Shown: positions 19,020 to 26,960 of the stretch, piece by piece
How the letters are laid out: each line of letters starts with the position of its first letter
Numbering within the stretch: position 1 is the first letter of the stretch
NCBI RefSeq assembly: GCF_950101795.1
Contig: NZ_CATNLZ010000001.1
Span: forward strand, 865,132 to 929,131
DNA: 64,000 nt
Direction of reading: 5' to 3'
From: Nocardioides sp. T2.26MG-1
GTDB taxonomy: Bacteria > Actinomycetota > Actinomycetes > Propionibacteriales > Nocardioidaceae
Translations under genes and position numbers: made by a program
Notes under the pieces: model-generated
Database searches by the model: none
What the model was told of the DNA's origin: nothing
Seen by the model: the letters and a program-made list of their open reading frames with translations, nothing else

Positions 19020-19990
19020 GCACCCACCGTCCCCCGCAGCGCCGGGGACTGGGCCGGGGTCTGGGGTCCCTGATCCCCACGTCCCCGCAGCACGAGCAGG
19101 GTCCGGACGGGGCGGCCGGAGCGGACGACGCGCCCGGCCAACTCGCCCCGGGCTCGGACCTCGAGCTCGCGCCCGTGACCGGAGCGCACTTCGCCGAGGT
19201 CCCGGTGGGCCAGATCCGGCCCAACCGGGTCCAGCCGCGCCAGGTCTTCGACGAGGAGGCGATGGCCGAGCTGGTCCACTCGATCAAGGAGATCGGGGTC
19301 CTCCAGCCGATCGTGGTCCGCCGCCACGGTCCCGAGGACTACGAGCTGGTCATGGGTGAGCGGCGCTGGCGCGCCACCCAGCTCGCCGGCCTGGAGACCG
19401 TGCCCGCGATCGTCCGGGACACCGACGACGACGCGATGCTGCGCGACGCCCTCCTGGAGAACCTGCACCGCTCCCAGCTGAATCCGCTGGAGGAGGCCGC
19501 GGCGTACGCCCAGATGCTCGACGACTTCGGTTGCACCCACGAGGAGCTGGCCGGCCGGATCGGCCGCTCCCGCCCGCAGATCAGCAACACGATCCGGCTG
19601 CTCAAGCTCAGCCCCGCCGTGCAGCGCCGGGTCGCCGCCGGGGTGCTGTCGGCCGGTCACGCCCGGTCGTTGCTCGCGATCGACGACGCCGACCTCCAGG
19701 ACCGCCTGGCGCAGCGGGTGGTCGCCGAGGGCATCAGCGTCCGAGGCCTCGAGGAGATCGTCGCCCTGCGCGATGTGAACCGGCCGGCCGCCCGCACGGC
19801 GCGGGCCAAGCCCGTCGCCCCCGGTCTCGCCGACCTCGCGGAGCGGCTCTCCGACCGGTTCGAGACCCGGGTCAAGGTGGACCTGGGCCGGGCCAAGGGC
19901 AAGATCACCGTCGAGTTCGCATCCCTGGACGACCTGCGCCGGATCGTGGACATCATGGACCCGCGCAACCGCACCGACCGCCCGATCTAG
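19016..19990 (+). CDS. parB: Chromosome partitioning protein ParB (Spo0J)
   Basis: Binds parS and spreads along DNA as a CTP-dependent clamp. The N-terminus [13 protein letters not shown] is the ParA-contacting box; the CTPase domain follows ([34 protein letters not shown], with GERRWRA and [14 protein letters not shown]), then the parS-binding helix-turn-helix ([24 protein letters not shown]) and a C-terminal dimerisation domain. 324 residues; ATG overlaps the parA stop by 4 bp. Confidence 0.97.
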   Translation: MSTHRPPQRRGLGRGLGSLIPTSPQHEQGPDGAAGADDAPGQLAPGSDLELAPVTGAHFAEVPVGQIRPNRVQPRQVFDEEAMAELVHSIKEIGVLQPIVVRRHGPEDYELVMGERRWRATQLAGLETVPAIVRDTDDDAMLRDALLENLHRSQLNPLEEAAAYAQMLDDFGCTHEELAGRIGRSRPQISNTIRLLKLSPAVQRRVAAGVLSAGHARSLLAIDDADLQDRLAQRVVAEGISVRGLEEIVALRDVNRPAARTARAKPVAPGLADLAERLSDRFETRVKVDLGRAKGKITVEFASLDDLRRIVDIMDPRNRTDRPI

Positions 19991-20016
19991 AGATACGTCG
20001 ACCTAGCGATAAGTCG

Positions 20017-20030
20017 CTTTGTCGACAAAG
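20017..20030. terminator. Perfect palindrome between convergent parB and acyltransferase genes
   Basis: CTTTGTCGACAAAG, next to a small hairpin GCGATAAGTCGC (20006-20017) and between two copies of GACCTAGCG (20000-20008 and 20032-20040). Position between two stop codons 44 bp apart suggests a bidirectional terminator, though the stems are short and AT-rich for this genome, so a protein-binding site is possible. Confidence 0.4.
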
Positions 20031-20034
20031 AGAC

Positions 20035-20802
20035 CTAGCGGCCCGGCTGCTTCTGCGCCTTGCGTTCGGCCCGGCGCCGCCTCTCCTCGGAGTCGAGCCG
20101 CGCCGCCTCCTCGAGCGTGGGCGCGCCTCCGCCGTACGACGCGGGCAGCCACCAGGAGCCCGGGGGCTGCTCGGCGGCCGGGTAGGACCGGATCGTCTCG
20201 TCGAGCAGGCCCGCCATCACGGACTTGAGCTCGGCGGTCTCGGCGACCGGGTCCGCGCCGGTGGGGTGCAGCGGCTCGCCGACCCGGATCGCGATGGTCT
20301 TGCCGCGCGACAGGTCGCGCGGGTGGTCCTTGGTGAGCATCCGCTGGGTGCCCCACAGGATCACCGGCAGCACCGGTACGCCGGCCGCGGCCGCGATCCG
20401 GACGGCACCGGTCTTGAACTCCTTGAGGACCATCGCCCGGGAGATCGTGGCCTCGGGGAAGATCCCGACCGCCTCCCCGGCGCGCAGGTAGTCCACCGCG
20501 GTGTGGAAGGACGCCAGCCCCTCGCCGCGGTCGACCTCGATGTGGTGCATCGAGCGCATCACCGCGCCGCCCACCGGGTGGTCGAAGATCTCCCGCTTGG
20601 CCATGAACCGCACCAGCCGGCCCGAGGGGTTGGCCGCGAGCCCGCCGTACACGAAGTCGACGTAGCCGATGTGGTTGCACGCGAGCAGCACGCCACCCGA
20701 GCGGGGCACGTGCTCGGTGCCGGTCATCACGAAGCGCTGGCCGAGCAGCCGGAAGCCGGTCTTGGCGGCCAGGATCACCGAGGGGTAGGTCAGGTCGCGC
20801 AT
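20035..20802 (-). CDS. 1-acyl-glycerol-3-phosphate acyltransferase family (PlsC-like)
   Basis: A membrane-associated acyltransferase of 255 residues. The catalytic H(X)4D is in CNHIGYVDF, the FPE-type motif is GIFPEATIS, and a third block VPVLPVILWGTQRM follows. These belong to the LPLAT family that acylates lysophosphatidate or related lipids; the exact acceptor is not determined. The basic tail (RRRRAERKAQKQPGR) may bind membranes. It begins just after the ddl stop, suggesting a shared transcript. Confidence 0.9.
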   Translation of the reverse strand: MRDLTYPSVILAAKTGFRLLGQRFVMTGTEHVPRSGGVLLACNHIGYVDFVYGGLAANPSGRLVRFMAKREIFDHPVGGAVMRSMHHIEVDRGEGLASFHTAVDYLRAGEAVGIFPEATISRAMVLKEFKTGAVRIAAAAGVPVLPVILWGTQRMLTKDHPRDLSRGKTIAIRVGEPLHPTGADPVAETAELKSVMAGLLDETIRSYPAAEQPPGSWWLPASYGGGAPTLEEAARLDSEERRRRAERKAQKQPGR

Positions 20803-20803
20803 G

Positions 20804-21802
20804 TCAGGACCGACCGCCCCGGGCCACGGCCGCCTGGACCATCGAGGCGCAGACCTTGCCGAGGTCGAGGCCTGCGGCCTGGATGGCCAGCGGCACCGTG
20901 GAGGTCTCGGTGAACCCCGGGGCGACGTTCACCTCGAGGAACCACACGCGGCCGTCGTCGTCGACGATGAGGTCGGAGCGGGACACGTCGCGCAGCCCGA
21001 GCACCTCGTGGGCCAGGAGCGCGACGCGGGCGACCTCCTGGGCCAGCTCGTCGGTCAGCGGCGCGGGCGTCACGAACTCCGTGGCGCCGGCGGTGTAGCG
21101 GGCGGTGTAGTCGTAGACGCCGCCGTCGGGCTGGATCGCCACCGCGGGCAGCGCCCGGGGACCGGAGCCGTCGTCGACGACCGGTACGGCGACCTCCAGG
21201 CCGACCACGAACCGCTCGAGCAGTGCGACGTCGCCGTACGCGAAGGCGTTGACCATCGCGGCGGGCAGCTGCTCGGCGGTGTGGACGACCGTGCAGCCCA
21301 GCGCGGAGCCGCTCTTGGTGGGCTTGACCATCAGCGGGAGCCCGAGGCGCTCGATCAGGGCGGCCATCACGGCCGCGGCGCCGAGCTCGCGGAACGTCTC
21401 GTGCGGCAGGCACACCGACTCGGGCGTCAGCAGCCCGGCTCGGGCGACGACGGCCTTGGCGACCGGCTTGTCGAACGCGACCCGGCAGGCGGCCGGCGGG
21501 GCGCCCACGTAGGGCACCTCCAGCAGCTCGAGGACCTCGCGGATCGCACCGTCCTCGCCGGTCTCGCCGTGCAGCATCGGGACCACGCAGTCGGGGCGGT
21601 CGTCTCGCAGGGTGGCGAGCAGCGCCGCGTCGACGTCGCGCTCGGCGACCTCGAGCCCGGTGCTGCGCAGCGCTTCGGCGACCCGGCGGCCCGAGCGGAG
21701 CGACACGTCCCGCTCGTGGGACAGGCCGCCGGCCAGGACGAGCACCTGGGCGTGAGACTGCGAGGTCGGCGGCGTTGTCGGGGGCACTTCTTCTCCACTC
21801 AC
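20804..21802 (-). CDS. ddl: D-alanine--D-alanine ligase
   Basis: An ATP-grasp ligase making the D-Ala-D-Ala dipeptide for peptidoglycan. The 332-residue protein shows LAGGLSHERDVSLRSG (N-terminal domain), MLHGETGEDGAIREVLELLEVPYVG, the ATP-binding VKPTKSGSALGCTVV, and the metal-binding C-terminal VWFLEVNVAPGFTETS. Motif quality supports D-Ala-D-Ala rather than D-Ala-D-Lac specificity only weakly. Many actinobacteria have another ddl near leuD/thiL, so this could be a second copy. Confidence 0.92.
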   Translation of the reverse strand: MSGEEVPPTTPPTSQSHAQVLVLAGGLSHERDVSLRSGRRVAEALRSTGLEVAERDVDAALLATLRDDRPDCVVPMLHGETGEDGAIREVLELLEVPYVGAPPAACRVAFDKPVAKAVVARAGLLTPESVCLPHETFRELGAAAVMAALIERLGLPLMVKPTKSGSALGCTVVHTAEQLPAAMVNAFAYGDVALLERFVVGLEVAVPVVDDGSGPRALPAVAIQPDGGVYDYTARYTAGATEFVTPAPLTDELAQEVARVALLAHEVLGLRDVSRSDLIVDDDGRVWFLEVNVAPGFTETSTVPLAIQAAGLDLGKVCASMVQAAVARGGRS

Positions 21803-21811
21803 GAGGGGGGT

Positions 21812-23131
21812 TCAGGTCAGGTCGGAGCTGGGGGCGTCGTAGCCGCTGCGGGCCTCGAGGCCGGATGCGGGGGCGCCCGCCCCGAAGGTCGCGCGCAGCT
21901 CCATCTCCGCCTCCAGGACACCGGCGAGCCGGCGTACGCCCTCGCGGATGCGCTCGGGGGTGGGGTAGCAGAACGACAGCCGCATCGAGCTCGAGCCGAA
22001 GCCGTCGGCGAAGAATGCCGTGCCGGGCACGTAGGCGACCCGGGCGGTGACGGCGCGGGGAAGCATCGCCTTGGCGTCGATGCCCGGCGGGAGGGTCAGC
22101 CACACGTAGAAGCCGCCGTCGGGGACGTTCCACCGGCAGCTGGCCGGCATCAGGTCGTCGAGCGCCTCGACCATCGCGTCGCGGCGCTCGCGGTACATCT
22201 CCCGGAACTGCTTGATCTGGCCCTGCCAGTCGTGACCGGAGAGGTACGCCGAGACCGCCATCTGAGAGAACTGCGGCGGGCAGAGGGTCGCGGACTCCTG
22301 GGCCAGCACGAGCTTCTCGCGCACCGCGTGCGGGGCCAGCGCCCAGCCGACCCGGAATCCGGGGGCGAAGGTCTTGGAGAACGAGCCGAGATAGATCACG
22401 CCCTCGGCCTCGTCGGCGCGCAGCGCCCGCATCGGCTCGTGGCTGAAGCCCAGGAGGCCGTACGGGTTGTCCTCCAGCACCAGGATGTCCTCGCGGCGGC
22501 AGATCTCGAGGACCTCGTGCCTCCGCGCGGCGGAGAGCGTCACGCCGGCGGGGTTATGGAAGTTCGGGATCGTGTAGAGGAACTTGATCGTCTTGCCGGC
22601 GGCCTTGGTCGCCGTGATCGCCTGCTGCAGCGCCTCGGGCACCAGACCGTCGGCGTCCATCTCGGCGTGCACCACGCCGCACTGGTAGGCCTTGAACACC
22701 CCGAGCGCACCGACGTACGACGGCGCCTCGCAGATGACCACGTCCCCGGGGTCGCAGAAGATCCGGGTCACCAGGTCGACCGCCTGCTGGGAGCCCACGG
22801 TGACGACCACGTCGTCGGGATGGGCCTCGATGCCCTCGAGGCGCATCACCTCGCAGATCTGCTCGCGCAGCTCGGGCACGCCCTGGCCGGAGCCGTACTG
22901 CATCGCGACCGGTCCCTGGGTGGCGACCAGCTCGGAGATCACCCCGCCGACGACGTCGAGCGGCAGCCCCGAGATGTTGGGCATCCCGCCGGCGAGCGAG
23001 ACGACCTCGGGACGGGAGGCGACCGCGAACAGGGCCCGGATCTCGGAGGCGGTCATGCCCGCGGTGCGCGCGGCGTACCTGTCGACGTAGGAGTCGAGAC
23101 GGGTGCTGGCGCGGACGGGCTGGCTCTCCAT
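21812..23131 (-). CDS. PLP-dependent aminotransferase, class I/II (2-aminoadipate/LysN-like)
   Basis: A 439-residue fold-type I aminotransferase. Conserved features include SLAGGMPNI, the YGSGQGVPELREQI stretch, YTIPNFHNPAGVTLS, DNPYG and the lysine motif SFSKTFAPGFRVGW. The pattern matches LysN/MocR-C-terminal-like enzymes that act on 2-aminoadipate, kynurenine or branched/aromatic amino acids; substrate unknown. No N-terminal GntR domain is present. ATG at 23131 is chosen because upstream sequence is arginine-rich and unlike the family. Only 9 bp separate its stop from the ddl start codon, so it likely leads an operon with ddl and the acyltransferase. Confidence 0.9.
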   Translation of the reverse strand: MESQPVRASTRLDSYVDRYAARTAGMTASEIRALFAVASRPEVVSLAGGMPNISGLPLDVVGGVISELVATQGPVAMQYGSGQGVPELREQICEVMRLEGIEAHPDDVVVTVGSQQAVDLVTRIFCDPGDVVICEAPSYVGALGVFKAYQCGVVHAEMDADGLVPEALQQAITATKAAGKTIKFLYTIPNFHNPAGVTLSAARRHEVLEICRREDILVLEDNPYGLLGFSHEPMRALRADEAEGVIYLGSFSKTFAPGFRVGWALAPHAVREKLVLAQESATLCPPQFSQMAVSAYLSGHDWQGQIKQFREMYRERRDAMVEALDDLMPASCRWNVPDGGFYVWLTLPPGIDAKAMLPRAVTARVAYVPGTAFFADGFGSSSMRLSFCYPTPERIREGVRRLAGVLEAEMELRATFGAGAPASGLEARSGYDAPSSDLT

Positions 23132-23198
23132 GACCCGTCTAGCATGAAGGATGCCGCGGCGGCTCGCAGCACCGGGACCGCGGAGTGGGAGGTTTTCG

Positions 23199-23843
23199 GT
23201 GTCTCGCAAGATCGTCCGGCTCACCCTGGACCACCTCGACACGTTCGCCACGCCCTGCCGCTCATGCCTGTTCTGGGAGCTCGACCCGGTGCGACGGGAC
23301 CGGGTCGAGGGCGAGGCCGCCTGCGCCGCCAAGGACGCCTGGGTCTCGGAGGTGCTGCGCGAGTGGGGGTCGTGCGGGCGGGTCGCGCTGGTCGACGACG
23401 TCCCGGTCGGCTACCTCATCTACGCGCCCGAGGCGTACCTGCCCGGGGCCGCCGGCTTCCCGACCGCGCCGGTCTCGCCCGACGCGGTGCTGCTCACGAT
23501 GGCGTACGTCGACCCCGCGCTGCGCGGCGGCGGGCTGGGCCGGATGCTCGTGCAGGGCATGGCCCGTGACCTCGTGCAGCGCGGCGGGGTCGCGGCGGTG
23601 GAGGCCTTCGGGGACACCGCGGGCCGCAGCGGCCGACACCTGCTGCCGGTGGACTTCCTCGGCAGCGTCGGGTTCAAGACCCACCGGGCCCACGTCACCA
23701 CGCCACGGATGCGGATGGACCTGCGGATGGCCCTGAGCTGGAAGGACGAGGTCGAGGCCGCCCTCGAGCGCCTCGTCGGGGTGCTGCGCCCGGCGCCGAA
23801 GCCCAAACCCACCGCGCCGGCGCCGAAGGCGACCCGCGGCTGA
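23199..23843 (+). CDS. GNAT family N-acetyltransferase
   Basis: A 214-residue acetyltransferase with the acetyl-CoA binding region near YVDPALRGGGLGRMLVQGMARDLVQRGGV (about 105-135), flanked by an N-terminal segment containing two cysteines (PCRSCLFWELDP) typical of a small actinobacterial subgroup. The tail is Pro/Lys-rich. GTG at 23199 is preceded by GGGAGG; ATG at 23151, 5 nt after a TAGCAT hexamer, is a possible leaderless start adding 16 residues. Substrate unknown. It is divergent from the aminotransferase gene and convergent with trxA. Confidence 0.88.
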   Translation: MSRKIVRLTLDHLDTFATPCRSCLFWELDPVRRDRVEGEAACAAKDAWVSEVLREWGSCGRVALVDDVPVGYLIYAPEAYLPGAAGFPTAPVSPDAVLLTMAYVDPALRGGGLGRMLVQGMARDLVQRGGVAAVEAFGDTAGRSGRHLLPVDFLGSVGFKTHRAHVTTPRMRMDLRMALSWKDEVEAALERLVGVLRPAPKPKPTAPAPKATRG

Positions 23844-23852
23844 AATCACATC

Positions 23853-23879
23853 GACCCGCCCGAAACTTTCGGGCGGGTC
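23853..23879. terminator. Bidirectional terminator between GNAT gene and trxA
   Basis: Perfect 13-bp inverted repeat: GACCCGCCCGAAA and TTTCGGGCGGGTC around a single C, giving a GC-rich stem with A/T runs in the loop. It sits between convergent stop codons, 10 and 19 bp away. Confidence 0.85.
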
Positions 23880-23897
23880 AACGTGGAGGCTGGTGGG

Positions 23898-24224
23898 TCA
23901 GGCGATGAAGTCGGCCAGCTCGTTGAGGATCGCGGCCTTGGGGCGGGCGCCGACGATGCTCTTCACGACCTCGCCACCCTGGTAGAGGTTGATCGTCGGG
24001 ATGCCGGTGACCCGGTAGGACGATGGGGTGACGGGGTTCTCGTCGACGTTCATCTTGAGGAAGGTGATCTTGTCACCGTGGGTCGCGGCGATCTCGTCGA
24101 GGATCGGCGAGACCTGGCGGCACGGGCCGCACCACTCGGCCCAGAAGTCCACCAGGACCGGCTTGTCGGACTTGAGCACCTGAGCCTCGAACTCGGCATC
24201 GGTGACGGCGGCGATGTTGCCCAC
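23898..24224 (-). CDS. trxA: Thioredoxin
   Basis: A 108-residue classic thioredoxin with active site WCGPC (31-35) in VLVDFWAEWCGPC, the cis-proline loop TGIPTINLY, and no signal peptide. GTG at 24224 with AAAGGGA upstream. It lies 89 bp after trxB at the end of the sigM cluster, so thiol redox control likely belongs to the same regulon, as in mycobacteria. Confidence 0.97.
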   Translation of the reverse strand: MGNIAAVTDAEFEAQVLKSDKPVLVDFWAEWCGPCRQVSPILDEIAATHGDKITFLKMNVDENPVTPSSYRVTGIPTINLYQGGEVVKSIVGARPKAAILNELADFIA

Positions 24225-24313
24225 GGGGATTCCCTTTCGTTGAACGCTGAGGTCTACAGATATCGAACACCACGCCGGGGACGGATGTTCCCCGGCGCAC
24301 CGGGTGCCGAGGG

Positions 24314-25303
24314 TCAGGCGCCGGCCATCTCCGCGTCGGCGCGCGCCTGGGCGTCGGCCGGGCTCGCGGCCGCGTGGTCGAGCTCGGCGAGGTAGCGCTC
24401 GGCGTCCAGCGCCGCGGCGCAGCCGGTGCCGGCGGCGGTGATCGCCTGCCGGTAGTGGTGGTCCACCAGGTCGCCGGCCGCGAACACGCCCGGCAGGTTG
24501 GTGCCGGTCGAGGGGTGGCTGGCGACGACGTAGCCGTTCTCGTCGAGGTCGACCTGGCCGTGCAGCAGCTCGGAGCGCGGGTCGTGGCCGATCGCGATGA
24601 ACAGGCCGGTCGCCGGGAGGTTGCGGGTCTCGCCGGTCACGGTGTCGCGCAGCGTCACGGACTCGAGCCGGTCGTCGCCGTTGATCTCCTCGACCACGGA
24701 GTTCCACTCGATCTCGAGCTTGGGGTCGGCGAAGGCCCGCTCCTGCATGATCTTGGAGGCGCGCAGCTCGTCGCGGCGCACGATCAGCGACACCTTCGAG
24801 CCGAACCGGGTGAGGAACGTCGCCTCCTCGATCGCGGAGTCGCCGCCGCCGACGACCGCGATGTGCTGGTCGCGGAAGAAGAACCCGTCGCAGGTCGCGC
24901 ACCAGGAGACACCGCGCCCGGAGAGCTCGTCCTCGCGGGGGAGGCCGAGCTTGCGGTAGCCCGAGCCCATCGCCAGGATCACCGCACGGGCCCGGTAGGT
25001 GTCGGTGGAGGTCTTGACGACCTTGACGTCACCGGTGAGGTCGACCTCGACGACGTCGTCGGCGACCAGCTCGGCGCCGAACCGCTCGGCCTGCGCCCGC
25101 ATCTCGTCCATCAGGGCCGGTCCCATGATGCCGTCGCGGAACCCGGGGAAGTTCTCCACCTCGGTGGTGTTCATCAGCGCGCCCCCAGCGGTGACCGACC
25201 CCTCGAAGACCAGCGGCGCCAGGTTGGCCCGGGCGGTGTAGAGCGCGGCGGTGTAGCCGGACGGGCCGGAGCCGATGACGATCACGTTGCGGACGTCGGA
25301 CAT
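24314..25303 (-). CDS. trxB: Thioredoxin-disulfide reductase
   Basis: An FAD/NADPH enzyme that reduces thioredoxin. The 329-residue protein has the FAD motif [17 protein letters not shown], redox pair CATC (135-138), NADPH motif [12 protein letters not shown], and C-terminal [33 protein letters not shown]. An 11-residue hydrophilic tail follows. A small inverted repeat CGCTCG/CGAGCG at 25349-25366 lies in the leader before its start. Confidence 0.97.
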   Translation of the reverse strand: MSDVRNVIVIGSGPSGYTAALYTARANLAPLVFEGSVTAGGALMNTTEVENFPGFRDGIMGPALMDEMRAQAERFGAELVADDVVEVDLTGDVKVVKTSTDTYRARAVILAMGSGYRKLGLPREDELSGRGVSWCATCDGFFFRDQHIAVVGGGDSAIEEATFLTRFGSKVSLIVRRDELRASKIMQERAFADPKLEIEWNSVVEEINGDDRLESVTLRDTVTGETRNLPATGLFIAIGHDPRSELLHGQVDLDENGYVVASHPSTGTNLPGVFAAGDLVDHHYRQAITAAGTGCAAALDAERYLAELDHAAASPADAQARADAEMAGA

Positions 25304-25412
25304 GGAGGACGACTCTCCCTCGGAGATGGATGGGGCGCAGTGGACCTGCGCTCGTAGAACCGAGCGTAGGGGAGGATTCTTCCCGGGCCGGGGCCGGCCG
25401 GCGCCTAGCTCG

Positions 25413-26216
25413 CTAGCGGTCGGGCAGGGTGATCGAGCGGGTCGGCTCGTCGCGGCCGCACAGGAACAGGTCGACCACCTGGGTCTCGCCGCGGGCCTCC
25501 CGGAAGACCAGCCCGCCGAGGTCGCCGTCGTAGCGCACCGGCACGAGCAGGCCGGCTCCCCAGCCGCGCGTGGAGCAGCTGGGCGACAGGACGCGGCCGA
25601 AGCTGAGCAGCGAACCGTCGAAGTCCTGGCTCGCCGAGGCGCTCTGGTCGGCCATGGTCATGTTCTTGGCGTCCACCTGGAGGCGCCGCACCTGGGCGCC
25701 GAACCGGTCCGCGGCGAGCCGCACCACGCGGGACTGGTACCCCGCGACGCCGGAGCCGAGCTCCGTCTTGCCCGGCTTCTCGGCCGACTCGGCCTGATCC
25801 CGGTCGGCGGTGCCCGCGTCGTCCCGCTGGCTCTCGGAACCGGCCGCCGGCTCGGGCGCGGCGCCGGCACCGTCCGCGGAGCTCGAGTCGGCGCCGTCGC
25901 CGGTGACGGTGAGGTCCGCCTGGTCGATGCCCACGCCGACCGCCACGACCGCGGCCGCCGCGACCAGGAGGTGGCGCACGGTGCGCCGGCGTCGGGCCGC
26001 GGCGAGGTCGGCGGCCCGGACGACCGAGTGGTCGGAGGCACGGCGGGGGCCGGCCCCGTCCTCGGACGCAAGGTCGGCGAGCACGCCGTCGAGCCGGGCG
26101 GCGACGTCGTCGGGCATCGGCTCGGTGTGCCGGGCGTCGGCGAGCAGCCGGCGGACCTGCTCCTCGGCGGGGGTCAGGCCGGGCGCCAGGTCGGGGTCGT
26201 GGGGCACTGCTGTCAC
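25413..26216 (-). CDS. Single-pass membrane protein downstream of sigM, probable anti-sigma factor
   Basis: A 267-residue protein with a cytoplasmic N-terminal part (about 1-80), one membrane segment (about 81-96, [18 protein letters not shown]) and an extracytoplasmic domain rich in Ala, Ser and Asp. Position and topology correspond to Rv3912 (RsmA), the anti-sigma factor of SigM in M. tuberculosis. The zinc-binding HxxxCxxC motif of ZAS anti-sigma factors is absent, so the assignment is by synteny and topology only. Starts 54 bp after sigM. Confidence 0.75.
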   Translation of the reverse strand: MTAVPHDPDLAPGLTPAEEQVRRLLADARHTEPMPDDVAARLDGVLADLASEDGAGPRRASDHSVVRAADLAAARRRRTVRHLLVAAAAVVAVGVGIDQADLTVTGDGADSSSADGAGAAPEPAAGSESQRDDAGTADRDQAESAEKPGKTELGSGVAGYQSRVVRLAADRFGAQVRRLQVDAKNMTMADQSASASQDFDGSLLSFGRVLSPSCSTRGWGAGLLVPVRYDGDLGGLVFREARGETQVVDLFLCGRDEPTRSITLPDR

Positions 26217-26270
26217 CTCCTCGGGTGCGTGCTGGTGGCGGGCGGGGGGCCGGGCGGCGCGTGACGCCGG

Positions 26271-26960
26271 TCAGCTGTCGACCGGTGGCCCCCGAGGTGC
26301 GTCCGTGGATTCGACGGTCCGCAGCAGCCGCGGGTTCCCGGGCGCGGGGTGTCCCGGGTCACCGGGCGGGTCGGCGAGCAGCGGACCGAGGAGCTCGGCT
26401 AGGCGGACCCGGCCCCGCGAGCAGCGGGACTTCACGGTGCCGACCGCGCAGTCGAGCACCTGGGCGGCCTCGGCCACCGAGTAGCCCTCCATGTCGACGA
26501 GCACCAGGGCCGCGCGCTGCTCGGGCGGGAGGGCGGTGAGCGCCTCGATGACCAGCCGGCGCCGCTCGCTGCGGACCGTGAGGTCGGCCGGGTCCTCGGT
26601 CGCGGGTGTGGCGGAGGCCGCCGACCCGCGGTCGCGGTACTCCTCGAGGTCGTCGGGCAGCACCTCGGTGCGGCGCACCTTCGCCGCGCGGATCCGGTCG
26701 AGGCAGGCGTTGACCACGACCCGGTGCAGCCAGGTGGTCACTGCGGCGTCCCCGCGGAACGTCCCGGCCCGGCGGTACGCCGCGATCAGCCCGTCCTGGA
26801 GTCCGTCCGCGGCGTCCTCCCGGTTGCCCATCGTGCGCACCGCGACCGCCCACAGCCGGTCGCGGTGGCGCGTGAACAGCACCCCGAACGCGTCGGGGTC
26901 GCCGCCGACGTGGGCCGCGAGCAGCTCGCGGTCGCTGGGCTCGTCGTGGTGCTCGCTCAT
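26271..26960 (-). CDS. sigM: ECF sigma factor SigM
   Basis: A 229-residue extracytoplasmic-function sigma factor. Region 2 is visible in FGVLFTRHRDRLWAVAVRTMGNREDAADGLQDGLIAAYRRAGTFRG and the region 4 helix-turn-helix in VDMEGYSVAEAAQVLDCAVGTVKSRCSRGRVRL. Gene order (pseudokinase, sigM, anti-sigma-like, trxB, trxA) supports SigM, a sigma factor linked to thiol/envelope stress. The ATG overlaps the upstream pseudokinase stop by 4 bp. Confidence 0.93.
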   Translation of the reverse strand: MSEHHDEPSDRELLAAHVGGDPDAFGVLFTRHRDRLWAVAVRTMGNREDAADGLQDGLIAAYRRAGTFRGDAAVTTWLHRVVVNACLDRIRAAKVRRTEVLPDDLEEYRDRGSAASATPATEDPADLTVRSERRRLVIEALTALPPEQRAALVLVDMEGYSVAEAAQVLDCAVGTVKSRCSRGRVRLAELLGPLLADPPGDPGHPAPGNPRLLRTVESTDAPRGPPVDS

